Positions 1-12,163 of a DNA stretch of 33,697 nt are shown piece by piece. Position 1 is the first letter of the stretch. Each line of letters starts with the position of its first letter. The DNA lies in NCBI GenBank assembly GCA_013365325.1, contig JABVXV010000498.1:1-33697 (forward strand), written 5' to 3'. Made by a program: the position numbers and the translations under genes. Origin of the DNA: Dipetalonema caudispina. Lineage: Eukaryota; Nematoda; Chromadorea; Rhabditida; Onchocercidae. Below the pieces are notes generated by a model. It made no database searches and was not told where the DNA came from. It saw only the letters and a program-made list of their open reading frames with translations.

Positions 1-131
<131 letters not shown>

Positions 132-2326
132 AGTAAATGTTATAATAATGATCGAGCAGATAATTTACACAAAAAACAATTCTTCTTAGAATTTTCTACT
201 TGTAAGAGGAAAAGAAATAGAACAAAAATAATTTGTTATGTTAGTATTCAACAATTATGTCTTATTTACTTGCTTATTTGACTGTCGTATTTCAAAAAAA
301 AAAAATCTTATAGATTTTCCTAACATATGCATCCTAACCTATACTAACTCAAATCATTTTTTATCCTGAAATTAATTCACCATTTCGTAATGTTATTAAA
401 ATCCTTTAATTTTCGTTAGTCAAAATCAGAAAATTTTGTTTAGTTAAGACTGAAATAATTTTAACCTTAGCATGCTCATATCCATTCATCAAAAATCATT
501 TATTGCCAACTTATTTATTGCATCGCACATTTGTGTAATTATTTACTTATCTAAATTTGAAATATGTATATAATAGAGACAAACTAAATTTAATGAATAT
601 TAGCTAATTTAGTTCAATTCTTCAATGCATTCTTCAACCTTCCTTTCTTTTCATCTCTCAAGTTTAGAAATTGCATTTATGATGTCATTTAAGAAATAAA
701 AGTTCTTTCTTTGAGAGTTACCTACCCTTCGTCTACGATTGATTGTGTCATGAACATGCAATAATGTTATGCACTACAGGTTGTTTCGTATACATCTACT
801 AGTATTTGATGAATGAAATGAATACTTATTCTCATCTGCAACTAGGTAATTTTGTTATTTAAAACATTGTATGTAGTGAATTGAAATTAATTATGAGTGT
901 TGCATTTGCATAAATTTTAAGTGAAATCAATTTTTGAATGGATGCAATGTGATAATAATAATATGGCTTAATTTTCTGCATTATTTTTTATTCAATGTAA
1001 AATTTTCTTTTTCAAAGTTTAAAAATTACGTTTAATTTATAATTACCTATAAGAATATAATGTTCTGTTAAACAAATCTCATTGTATGCGCATCAAAAAT
1101 TTCCAATCTTTTATTTTATTTCCAATTCTTCCCATTTTTATCTTTTCCATCTTTTTTAAAAAATATTTGCTGAATTTATGCCATTTAAACAATTTTTTCC
1201 AAACTATCCGTCATCATTTCAAGAAAGTATAAATTGGGATTTAACTCAAAAAGCATAACGGTATTACCTTGATAGTTTTTACGTATGTCTTAACGGTTAG
1301 GTCAGTAAATAAAAGGCAAGCAAATAATGTTATTATACAATATATTTGCGTAATTAGCATAACTACTTTTACTTTATGTAATTTTTAAAAATATAATACG
1401 AAAATAACGATTGAATTCAATTCATTTAACACTTTCTGCTCTAATTAAAAATTTTGCACAGTTATGATTTAAATGTCAAAAAGTATACAATATTTACAAT
1501 TATAATACTAATTGATTTGCAAATTTTCAACTATTACATTATACTGTATCACTAATAAATTTACTTGTTTCTCATTTTGAATGAAAAAAAAAAAAGGACT
1601 TCATTTTTTTAACAAATCTCCAAAAACATAAACTGATCAGATTTTTGCAAATACTTACGAGATATATCAATATTAGAAACCTTCTCGACCTGTTGATATT
1701 TCTTTTATGCAATAATTAAAAAATTATCAAAAGAAATAATAATTTATAAGTAGACAAATGGAAAGAAGGTGAACAAAAGTAGACAAGAAGATGTTTTAAA
1801 GTCTTTAGCTTTTTTTTCCTATCTTAACGACGGGATAAACGAATATTAATGCATATCATAGGATAAGAACTTGGATACTAAATATTATGATGAAAAATTC
1901 AATACTCGTTAGTGTCATATCCAAGCATTATGAGAAGGAAAAAATGAATATTTTAAAATTACCTTTGAAATAATTCGAAGAAATTAAAAATTACGACTAA
2001 AAAATTTGTTGCCGTAATTCACATAATTTACATGCAACACATTTATTTAAATATGTGCAAGAATTTGCCATAAATTAAGTTATCACTAAATAATTGATCT
2101 GACAATTGACATTTTGCATTAGATAGAAATAAAGTCATATATGGAAAATATTGAAGTTTGATAAGGAATTTAATTGATAGTTTAATTAAATGAAATAATT
2201 TAATATGATGTATTTGTGATAAAATTATGCTGATGCATGAAATTTTTAAGCAATTCTAAGGAAAAAATCAAGATAAAGCGAAGTTATTGGAATCAATTAA
2301 TATTATTAAACTATAAATTATTTTAC
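132..2326. other. AT-rich DNA without recognisable exon
   Basis: This stretch should hold the next receptor exon if introns were short. On the minus strand I looked for the TM3 Trp/Cys/Asp pattern and the DRY motif and found neither. Only AT-rich sequence with short A and T runs is visible. It is best read as a long intron of the receptor. Confidence 0.6.
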
Positions 2327-2492
2327 CGGCAATAAATTTAACAACGTGAAGTGGCATAACAAATGCTGCAACACATAAATCTGATGCTGCTAGAGAAACC
2401 AAAAAATAATTCTGTACTTTCTTCAATGGACGATAACTGAATACAGAAATAACGACGAGAGAATTTCCAACAATTGTTGTCATAATTATTAT
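2327..2492 (-). CDS. Amine receptor exon: TM1 end, intracellular loop 1, TM2
   Basis: The exon is 166 bp (55 codons plus one base). It follows an acceptor CATTACAG ending at 2493 and ends at a donor G|GTAAAATA (GT at 2326-2325). It starts with IIIMTTIVGN and ends with HVVKFIA plus the first base of a codon that is Gly in the unspliced frame. In amine receptors the next residues are normally a Gly-Lys/Arg-Trp segment leading to the TM3 cysteine. The 1034-bp intron separating it from the first exon holds only shadow ORFs. Confidence 0.88.
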
Positions 2493-3328
2493 CTGTAATG
2501 ATAGTATTTAACGTATAATTAATTAAATTAATCGTAAATTAACGGCAAATTGTGATAATGTTAATTGTTTATTAAAAAATTTTAAAAAAATCTTGTCATT
2601 ATTTGATTGCAAGAAACATGATATATTTTAGTGAAAGAAAAATATGATGTTTAAATTTTCAATTGTATTTTTATATATTATAATTTTAAAATGGAAAAAA
2701 GAAGAAAAAAATATTGATTTAATTGCTTGAATTTTTGAGTTTGCAATATTTTGAAGTTTTATCGTTTTTCTTTCTTCTCTCTTTCATTCCCTTCTCCCTT
2801 TCTTTTTCCCTTTCGTGAAAATAAATCTTTCCATATCCAGAGTAAAATAATCGAGATATTCTTAGGTCATTCAATTTATAATTTCTTTTTTTTTAACTTG
2901 AAAATTTATTTTATAATCATTGAAAAGATTATTTGGTGAAAATCATTTTTCCCAACTATTCATAATAAATATATTTATACAAAAGAATAGATTATCCATC
3001 TGGAAGTGTATCCTAAATACATTTATATGTTTCATAAATTTATTTTTCAATTTTCTTATCATCAGCGTTTTTATTTCTTGGCAAATTTGCTAATAAAACA
3101 TAAATGCATTTTAAGCAACTTGCAAAAAATACTTTCTGGCCATAATTTAAACTATTTTCTGCATTATTTGCAATCACTTTTCTTTGATTATTATACACAT
3201 ATACCAATTATTTGTTTTATAATTATTATTTAAGTAATTCCAGTATTTTAAAAAAAAGCATGTTAAATCTATTAAAATTCAGGTTAAATTTATTTGAAAT
3301 TTTTAAATACAACATTTATTATTCCTAA

Positions 3329-3362
<34 letters not shown>

Positions 3363-3731
3363 AAAAGAAAAAACGAAAAAAAGACATTTAATATTATCCT
3401 AAAATTTTTTATACGTTTAATATAAGTTTCTTCTCTTTTTTTTTTCCTTTCTTTTTAAATTACCAAATATATTTTGTCTAAAAAAATTTATTTAAAAGAA
3501 GTGAGTATAAAATATATAATTACTTACCACATATGTAACAGTTCCAATAATTAGTTCAGCAACTGGAATATTTCTCGAATCCAATGATGTATGCTCAGAA
3601 GAATATTGTTGTTGCATTTGATGAAACGAATGTATGGTCCATTGTGGATCAGAATTATTAATTTTTAGATTAATAACAGATGAATTAAGAAGTTCCTCTT
3701 GTACTGATAATATTTTAGCAATAACCATCAT
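2327..3731 (-). CDS. Biogenic-amine GPCR (tyramine/octopamine receptor-like), 5' two exons only
   Basis: Two exons join in phase to give 123 residues of a class A (rhodopsin-type) receptor for an amine transmitter at the plasma membrane. Seen in the sequence: a polar N-terminus; TM1 carrying the TIVGNSLVV motif with its conserved Asn; a short cationic loop (YRPLKKVQN); and TM2 with LVSLAASDL, where Asp106 is the usual sodium-site aspartate, followed by VMP. From family knowledge, the RPL..VQN.F.VSLA..DL pattern is typical of invertebrate tyramine and octopamine receptors, which couple to G proteins in nerve and muscle. TM3-TM7, including the amine-binding Asp and the DRY motif, are absent, so ligand and coupling cannot be assigned. 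The coding sequence stops at a good splice donor, so the gene continues toward or past base 1. The nearest other gene is the divergent prominin about 20.7 kb away. Confidence 0.85.
3331..3360. repeat. A30 homopolymer in receptor intron
   Basis: An uninterrupted run of 30 A lies in the intron between the two receptor exons. It is followed by a purine-rich stretch of A and G with only one C. Confidence 0.95.
3528..3731 (-). CDS. Amine receptor exon: extracellular N-terminus and start of TM1
   Basis: This exon encodes 68 residues from an ATG at 3731 to the donor at 3527-3526, which reads GTG|GTAAGTAA, a near-perfect donor in phase 0. The N-terminus contains potential N-glycosylation sites (NSS and NNS), as expected outside the cell. 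TM1 begins with VAELIIGTVTYV and continues in the next exon. The frame stays open upstream of the ATG through an Asn-rich stretch (NNNSNNSK) to about 3791 and into a poly-T run, and an AG at 3787-3786 could be an acceptor. The true start may therefore lie in an unseen upstream exon; the ATG at 3731 is only the first in-frame one. Confidence 0.75.
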
Positions 3732-4353
3732 TGATAATTGTTGTTTGCTATTGTTACTGTTGTTGTTGATGATGGTATAAATAATCTTCAATAAAATAGA
3801 AAAATTCTTTCTTTTTTTTTTTTTTTTTTTTCCTCATTTCAATAATAAATTAATGATAACTTATTACAATATTTCATTTTTAATTTATTGTTTCAATAAT
3901 AAATAGCATAACAAATAATTCTTATAATTCCAATCATATAAATAGATGGACAGATAGATAGACCGATCGTTAAATAAATAAAACAACATAAAGCATATTC
4001 ATCTAATATGAAATATAAATACTTATGCATATACATAATTATTCTTTTCTTTTTTTCTCTCTTTTTCCTTCCCTCTTTCTTCCTCTCTAATATACTTCAT
4101 TTACGAATATTTTCAGAAAAGGACAAAATTGTTCTTTATTAAAAGATATTCTATTCAATATAATATCATAAATTTTAGTGAATGGTTTAAAATATTATTA
4201 ACTATTCCATTAATTTCCGGTTTTTCTTTTTTCATGCCTAGACCTTGCTTATTTGTAAGTTAGCTACCTAACCAATTATTATCTCCCGTCACCTCTTAAA
4301 GATTATCTCCGATCCGGATTATCCTTATTTCTTTTCTCCACCCTTATTTTTAT

Positions 4354-4389
<36 letters not shown>
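4354..4389. repeat. (CT)n microsatellite
   Basis: A CT dinucleotide run of 36 bp contains a single TTT interruption around 4366-4368. Confidence 0.93.
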
Positions 4390-5051
4390 GTTTTCTTTCA
4401 CATCTCTTTATAATATATAGAAGCCGGTGGGAAATTGTTGGCTACAAAGTTTACAAGTTCATTCTCTTCACAAATGGCGTTTTTGCACCTCTTTCCCTTT
4501 TTGCTTCAACCTCTTCATCATTCAAAACTTCAATTCAAATATTTCCCTTTTATGTACACTAACATATTTGTCCATATTTGTGTAAATGCTATTTAATGGA
4601 AAAGCAGCTTGAAAAAGGATCGGAGGGAAAAAACAAAAACAGAAAAGTAAGATGGAAAGAAAAGAGAAAGCGATAGACAGAAAAAAAGTAGAGAGAAAAA
4701 AAAAGATCTTGTTTTTTTTTTTTTTTTTTTGATGATAACAGCAAGTTCATTGTTATTCATTATTTCATGAATAGGATTACCATTTTTAAGAGATTAAAAT
4801 AGGTTGCACCAAGTTATGTTCTAACACAAAAAAATGGCCTAGCAATTTTAATCCTTTGTTTTTTACGGATTTCGAATCCCTTTTCCTCTTTTCTCTCTCC
4901 CCCTCTCTCTCTCTCTGTTTCTCTCTACATGTTCTAATTAGAAAATGTGGAGAAAATATACGAATGACAAGAATAAATCCAAAATTTGTGTCCTTTGAAT
5001 TCTACAGACCACTTGAGGAGCTTGTCACACATCGCAGTAGATCATCACTAC

Positions 5052-5168
5052 GGTAATCCACAGTAATAGGATAACGAGATTTTAATTTACGATAATGTAC
5101 AGTAATAGGACATCAATATCTGAATTTACGGCAATATACAGCAACAGAACAACAAGATCTGAATAAAT
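5052..5168. repeat. Degenerate 39-bp tandem repeat, three copies
   Basis: Three adjacent 39-bp units occupy 5052-5090, 5091-5129 and 5130-5168. They share the core AATnnACAGnAAnAGnA, then an A/C-rich stretch, GATnTnAATTTAC-like ends and the same length. Units 1 and 2 share CAGTAATAGGA exactly; units 2 and 3 share ATCTGAAT. The length is a multiple of three but the units contain stops, so this is not a coding repeat. Confidence 0.75.
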
Positions 5169-6600
5169 ATGAAGTTGATAGGAAATTGTTGCAATGGAAA
5201 GTTACAACGATAGTTTTTGAATTATCATGACGACGGAAGAGTGGTTCAACCAGTCTCGTAAAATGTTAATTGAAAGAAGCATTATGTTGTCTTATCTTGA
5301 AAATTAAAGGCAATACAGTGCTTGGCAAACTATTACCTATTAATAGGTACAATAATGAACCTGTTGAAGAAACTTTAGGCAATCCTTTCTCTTTCCTTTT
5401 CGTTCTTCTTTAGATGAAAGCAATCATTAAAAATTATGAAGGAAAAGGAAAACCTTTCTATTGTCGACTTCAATTTCATCTTCGAAAAAGGTTAATTGAT
5501 GTAGTCTTTAGTGAGTCCATTTAAATTTCATCATGTATTTCATTTGTTCATTGAACTCACTGAATATGGACGAAATTTCTATTCCAGGATAAAAAGTTTT
5601 ATTAAGCAAAACTGATACTACTTATACATTCAGCCAAATCTCTTTCATTCGACGAATTAATTGCATGTGAAAAGGATTAGATATTTCACAAGTGACACAA
5701 TGAGAAATAAATAATCATTATTTTCATACTGTTTGAAGCTAAAAAGCTTAACGTATGAAGCATTTACTTCGAATGTCTTGATAATACATGAAAAGATCAA
5801 TTTGCAAATTTAAGAAGGACAATAATACTTTAAAAGAATTCATTGGCAAATTTATTTTTTATCAAAATAAAATTTGCAAAAATTTATTATAGTGATAAAA
5901 TAATGAAAGCAATATATTCGAAAATTATTGAACCCCAAACATTTATTTCGGAAGATCGGCGGAAAAAAAAAAGAAAAACAAGCTGAGGAAACTTCATTAT
6001 ACATAAATTTATTCCTTTAATCAAAATATTTGAAATCATACAGTAAAATGCTTGTAATATGGATGAATTAAAACGAAAAAGTTTTAGGCTAATGTTAGGA
6101 AGTCCAATTCAATACAGCGACCAACTTTAGCATGTATTAACGGTCGGTCAATACATTTAACTCAATGATTGAACAGCTCTCTAAGATAATAAGCTACAAT
6201 TTAGCAAGAAAAAAAAAAAAAAAAAAAAAAAGAGGAAAGGAAAAACGAAAGAAAAAGAAGGAAGTGGAATAAATATTATGTGTGTTGTGCTTATAAAGGT
6301 GGTAAATATTAGTCACAGGACAAAATTATTCAATTATTCCCAAATATCACACTGATTATACGACAAACAATAAATGACGAATTCACAATGAGATGTAAAT
6401 TAATGAATATTTGAACTTATTAACCAACTAATGCACAAATCACATATTATTTATTTGCATAATATTATAATGTTTCGTAAATAAACATAATACATTACAT
6501 TTATTTATATAATGTTACAATGTTTTCTTTTTTTCTCTTTCTCTCTCTTTTTCTTTTTTTTGTCAATTTATAAGGTGTAAGTATTATGTTTTAAATTATC

Positions 6601-7810
6601 AATAATAATATTTCTTTGTATTTCTCAATTTTTCCGAATTTTTCTTATGCTTATTTTATTCTTTATTTTTATTACACAATTATTCGCTCATTAAGTTATT
6701 TCATTTTCAATCTTTCGCAACTTAATTTAGCTTTAATTTATAGCTTTTCACCTATCATTGAAACAAGCATAGAACATTTTGATAAGAAAATGATCCAATC
6801 AATAACAGTTGAATATCTCGATGAATTAAATGCTCTGCACAAATTTTCATGATTGATATTATTCCAAAGAAAATATTTCATGATATCCTACTGCACAAAT
6901 ACATACACAGATAACGTTTGGATTAAAACATTTTATTATTTCGGAATGTTTCCGGATGGTTTATTTTTGTCAATACATATATATTTAAAACATTTAAAAT
7001 GTAAATATATATGTATGCATTTTAAATATTTATAGACAAATAGTAACAAAAAGTTTTGAAATGCAAAATGCTCTTCTTAAAAATCTTAACAATTTTAGCA
7101 TAAACTTTGCAATCTTTTAAAGATAAAGAAAACAAAAAAAAAAAAAAGAAAAAAAGGAATTGCCTACTATCATTAATCGATTACCCAATTGAAGAAAAAT
7201 TTTTTCTCATAAAAAAAAAGATTTTACATATCAAAAATGCGTCAATGAATGGTACTGTAATCATTTGCTGCAAAATTCTACAACCCTTAAATATCAAACT
7301 TATTGTCAACACTTTTTTTCCTTATCACATAAATCAATACTGTCAAGAATTAGCAAAAAAAATGTTTAATAAAAAAAATTATTTAATAAAATATTTCAAA
7401 TTAAAATTTCTACAAAGTTCGAAAAACTCTGTTTACTGCTGAAATATCAATTAACTATAATCATCACTTTGTCACGCATTTCTATTTTGAATTTGTATCA
7501 GCGAGAAAAATATCTTTTTCATAAAAAAAAGCAAATTTTAAAAATCTTCAAAAGCCTTAACAATAGCTTGCTTTTTGTGCAAAATGTTATAAATCGATTA
7601 AAGTTGCAGGAAAAGAGATTAATATTTATTATTTCAATAAAATCATTCAAGTTTTTGTCCCAAAAATTATTTCTTTTCCTATTCATTACTAATAATAATT
7701 GGTGTAACTTCGAAAAAAATTTTTTTTCTTTTAAATTTTATTTCTTTATTCAATTAAAAGCAAAATACTGTCATCATATTTGCAAACAAGAATATAACAA
7801 TCTTCTCTAG
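6601..7810 (+). other. Stop-poor AT-rich block, coding status unknown
   Basis: Four open stretches follow each other on this strand: 6616-6852 and 6853-7035 in one frame, separated by a single TGA, then 7107-7442 and 7469-7810 in two further frames. The last two are 111 and 113 codons, long for DNA this rich in TAA-type stops. The predicted peptides are Lys/Asn/Ile/Leu/Phe-rich and I recognise no domain. The block may be a decayed insertion or a compositional accident helped by A runs. I do not call a gene. Confidence 0.3.
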
Positions 7811-8497
7811 ATAAAAATTTGAAAATATTGTGTCAACTAATTTGAGGTAATTCGAATAATGATTATGATTTATACAGTATCCGTTTTAATCCTTAATTAA
7901 TAATTATTGCACTTTAATATCATTCCAGAATTGCATTCCTTCCGTAATTACGAAAAATGTATATTTCTTCTGTAATATGATTAGTATTGAGGTAATAATA
8001 AGATGCGAATCTTTTTTGGTATAATTAATTGTTGTTCATAAATCGAACAAATCTTACTTTTCCTTTTGTTTCATGCGAAATATTTGTAATAACAAGTAAT
8101 TTTGAGTCAAAAATTTTTTCGACGATTAAATGATGCGAAATATGAAAAATTAAATTATTACTTATTAGAAGGAACAGTTCAGCCGAACATTTATGAAACA
8201 GTAAATAAATCCTTTTCGATTAAATAAAATATCAAATAGTCAACGATTAAAAGTTTGGCATATAATTCAAATTGAAAAAATATCCCAAAATTTCATTTTA
8301 AAATAAGAAAAAAAAGTGGCAGAATCCATCAAATTAGGGTAAATTTTTGAACAAAATATGGATAACATTTTGTGCCGAAATATTACGAGAATAGGATTAC
8401 TAATAGCTTTTGCACATCATTCATTCAACTTGTAAACAACTGGCATCTGATCGAAAACTGACAGTGTAAAAAGGAAGAAAATTCGATTAAATAATAT

Positions 8498-8526
8498 TGG
8501 TGTCAGCTGAAGCGAAAGCGACACCA
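8498..8526. repeat. Compact imperfect hairpin
   Basis: TGGTGTC at 8498-8504 pairs with GACACCA at 8520-8526, and GCT at 8506-8508 pairs with AGC at 8517-8519. A8505 is the single bulge and the loop is eight bases. This makes a ten-pair stem, GC-richer than its surroundings. No function is known. Confidence 0.7.
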
Positions 8527-9989
8527 TTTGATGAAAATGAGAAGCTTAATTGGCTTAAGAAACAAGTATAGAAGACTCAAATTCATGGATAAATGTCTTT
8601 TGATGATTCTTTTAAAGTAGTAGTAGTTGTTGTGATAGTACTCGTAGTGGTAGTAGAATGATGGTGTAGAAATAATGGATGAAAATGATACGATAGAAGG
8701 AAGATGCTAAAAAGCGAAATGGCCAAGTTAGGATAAGAAGATCGGAATGCATTTAGGCTTTCATTTTTTCATTCATATATCGACCAAATGTTTTTTATCA
8801 AATATCGATTAATTTTGATCATCGAATATTGCTACTATATTACTGTATCATCATAAATTATCATATAATATTTAATGATACATTTTTGAAGTTATTAAAA
8901 AGAAATTTTTTCAAACATTAATGAAGTCTTTTGAAATTAAAATGAATTCTTGTAATATTTCTTTTTCTCATACAAAGCATTATCTTATGCTTTTCTTCCT
9001 TCCTCTTCTTATTTGATATTTGCTCATTAATTGTAACGACAAATGTCTTAATATAGTCCAATTTTTTTTTTTGTGAAAACAAAACATATATGAAATTGTT
9101 GAAAAATTTTGTAATAATATAAGGATAAAAAAAGAAGGACATTTTTAATTTCAAATTTTAAATTGTGCAAATTTTCCATCAATTTTAATCAAATAATATC
9201 ATTGAAATATAGAAAAGATAATTTGGATGATAAATTTAGAAATGTTTGGAAACATTTAGAAATGATTTAGATTAGTAAGTCAAAGAAATACAACAAAGAT
9301 TTATTTGTTAAATTTCAAATAAGTTGAAAACACATCAATTGTTTGAAATTAAATAGGTTAAACTAGCAAAAATGAAATCAATGAGGAAATTAAACATAAT
9401 GATCGAATGACAGAAATCCGCAATCATCTTCATGAAATTATGTTTCATTTTCGCTTGGATTGTATTATCATTCAAATACATCATCAATTAGATTATCAAA
9501 TATTTTGTTACTAGCCGTAAAAATTGAAATATCAAATGATGAATGGAGAAATTGAAAATTTTATATGACATATTTGACTCATGAATGTATAATATATTGA
9601 ATGAAATTGGAACTAAAAGTTTGTTGAAATTCTTTTAGCCTTATTCCCATGAATAAAGTATTGTGAAAAAAAAAAAAAAAAAGAATAATTTCTAATGAGA
9701 TAACAAAATTTCAGCGCTACGAAATGAAAGGAAAGGAAACCGTAAAAATTGAAACGTTTAATTAATGAAACCTTTGTGATCTACAGTAATTTTTGAAGTA
9801 CATAATTTTCTGAGGTTTGTAAACTGAGAAATAATATATCAATTTACTCTTTTTTAGTAGCTTCTAGGTTTTACCATAATTTTGCTAATTTTAGCAGCAA
9901 CCACTTTTCTGTTTTTCAGAAAAAAAAAGAAAAAAAAGAGAAAAGACTTCTTTTTTTTTTTTCTTAATCTTAATGATGTATCCCTAATG

Positions 9990-10017
9990 TTTTTTTTTTT
10001 TTTTTTTTTTTTTTTTT
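9990..10017. repeat. T28 homopolymer
   Basis: An uninterrupted run of 28 T. Confidence 0.95.
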
Positions 10018-10287
10018 CTATTTTCGTTGTTGTTGTATTTCTCATATTGAATTTGGGGTCTAATGTGTTAAAGCTTTCAAATCCTAACAAACGTATATCA
10101 TTCAAAAGACTATTTAGCGAACTACTGTTTCAATAAAAATTCTTTCTTCCAAAGTTTAAAATTGATCAAATCTTTCAATGATTAAAATTTTTTTTTGTAA
10201 TTTACAAATTTTAATCATTAAAAAACATTATGTTCTAATAATAAAATATATTATGGATGAGAAAAAAAAAAAAAAAAAAAAAAAAGG

Positions 10288-10307
10288 AAACAAACAAACA
10301 AACAAAC
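10288..10307. repeat. (AAAC)5 microsatellite
   Basis: Five perfect AAAC units directly follow an A run and GG. Together with the A run they make a compound simple repeat from about 10262. Confidence 0.93.
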
Positions 10308-10805
10308 GAAACATAGCAATCGTCATTAAACATTTTAGGAAAATGTCGCGAAGATTGAAGGATTGAAAGAAAAATGGAAAATGTACCGAATGATTTTGTT
10401 AATTTTATTTCCTTATCTTTTTTCGTTTCCCATTTCTTTTTTTCTTTTTAATGAAATTAAGGGAAAAAAAAAAAGTTATCATTATTCATTTTTTTTTTTT
10501 TTCCCTCATCCCTTTTTTCGTCTTTTTTTCCTTTCCTAATTTCTTATGCAAATCTTTTCATTTTTCACTTCATCACTTTTAACTTTACTTTGTCATATCT
10601 TCCGGCTTTTTTTCCTCTCTCTCTCTCTCTCCTTTCTCTCCTCAAATTTTTCCTCTCTTTTATAGATTACTTCAAAAAGGAGAAAAAAAAAATATATATA
10701 TATATATTTGTATTTTTTGCTAAATTAAAAGAAAAAAAGTAGTAGAAGTAATTCATTTATTTGTAACAAAAATTATGTAAATAATAATTTATAATTTTAT
10801 TTCTG

Positions 10806-10834
10806 TTTTTTTTTTTTTTTTTTTTTTTTTTTTT
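10806..10834. repeat. T29 homopolymer
   Basis: An uninterrupted run of 29 T, among the longest in the window. Confidence 0.95.
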
Positions 10835-12140
10835 CAAGCAGTGAATGACGCTGAAATATGTTGTGATATACTTTTATGGAAATCAAAATAAATTAGATAT
10901 TCAAAAATTTCTGGATCCATTAATCACTGAAGAAATTATATCTTCATAAAATATATGTGTAAGATAATTTCCAATATATGTTTATGATATTATGCAATGA
11001 TTTAAGGTAAAAGAAACGGAAAAAAAAAGAAGGAATAAGCAATTAAAATTTGAATTTAATTGCAGAAGTATTATTTCTAGTGGAATGCACTAAATTAATT
11101 GCTGCAAAAGAGAAATTTCTTTTTGGTCCTTTTTTTTTTGAATTCTTTTCAATTCTCTATTAAAAGATCAAATTTTTATTTTTTATTTTTATTTTTTCAA
11201 TTGGAAACATATTTTTTCCATTAGCATAAGCTTATAGTTTTTGTCTTTCAGGCTTCTCCATATTATTGAACATCACAAATTTTCAGCAATGGATGAATTG
11301 AATGGTAGGATGTGATGATAGCCCCGGAAGTAAGCCAAAGTATGTTACGAAAAGGTAAAGGACAGGAAAAAATATGCAAAACTAAATAACTGAAATTTTT
11401 TTTTTTTTTTTTTAATATTTGCTTTTTTTTTTCTTTTTTTTTTTTTTTTTTGAAAATCTAATTAATATTTTCAAAATGTGGAATTATTTAAATGACAATG
11501 ATTTTTTTATCACAATAATAGTATTTAAAATAGTACAATGCACTTTCTTTAGTTATAGTTAATAAAAAAATAGTAATATTGTCAAAAAATTTTTTTAGAT
11601 TTTTAGTAAAATAAAATTTATCATAATTTAGAAAAAAGAACAAAGAAGAAGAAGAAGAAGAAAAAAAAAAAAAAAAATTAATATAATTTATATTAATATG
11701 TTTCTGGCAATCATATGAGAAAATCATTAAAGCAAATAATAAGAGGATTATTTCCGGTTTTTATCTAGTTAAATTTAATTTACCTGTTCGTCCTCATCTT
11801 TTCATCCTTTTCATCTATCAAAAATTTCATCCATCTTTTTTCTTCTCTTTTAAGAATTTTTTTTTTTTTTTCATCTCAAATCTCTTTCATTTTGATTGAT
11901 GCTTATTTATTAAAATCTATTGTTGGATACATGTTATGTTAGCGGTCATTTCATTCTGTTCTCTTTTTTTTTTTTTTTTTTTTTTCTTCTCCTTCCCTCA
12001 TTTCTCGTTTTTCGTTTCGTTTTCATGAAATTTCATTCATTTAATTGGAAAAATGACACTATTTACAAAGTGTACATTTGTTATAAACGAATAAATTGAA
12101 GCAAAGAACACAATGCACAATTAATTTTTTTTTTTTTTTT

Positions 12141-12163
12141 TGCTTTGCTTTGCTTTGCTTTGC
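12141..12163. repeat. (TGCTT)n pentanucleotide repeat
   Basis: Four full TGCTT units plus TGC, immediately after a poly-T run at about 12125-12140. Confidence 0.93.

Larger units (their letters stand above)
3792..6600. other. Gene-poor spacer upstream of the receptor
   Basis: No convincing exon is seen on either strand. The stretch holds a poly-T run at about 3812-3831, a CT microsatellite at 4354-4389, a pyrimidine-rich patch near 4870-4925, a 39-bp tandem repeat at 5052-5168 and an A run near 6210-6230. Being just 5' of the receptor, it is where its promoter and any non-coding first exon would lie. I cannot point to either. Confidence 0.6.

Noticed and set aside
2751..3233. Two plus-strand open frames of 62 and 75 codons
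   Set aside because: They lie inside the receptor intron on the opposite strand, are Phe/Ile-rich and resemble no protein.
4860..4880. TTTCGAATCCC resembling a tRNA B box
   Set aside because: No matching A box, acceptor stem or anticodon arm can be built around it.
4856..5056. 66-codon plus-strand frame
   Set aside because: The first half reads through a CT-rich simple repeat and the end runs into the 39-bp repeat. No domain and no splice context.
5227..5307. Short frame starting MTTEEWFNQSRK
   Set aside because: Only 26 codons, with no family resemblance or supporting splice sites.
8918..9154. 78-codon minus-strand frame
   Set aside because: Lys/Phe/Ile-rich translation of AT-rich DNA; nothing recognisable.
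9854..10366. Overlapping frames on both strands
   Set aside because: They exist because poly-A and poly-T runs encode long Lys or Phe stretches without stops.
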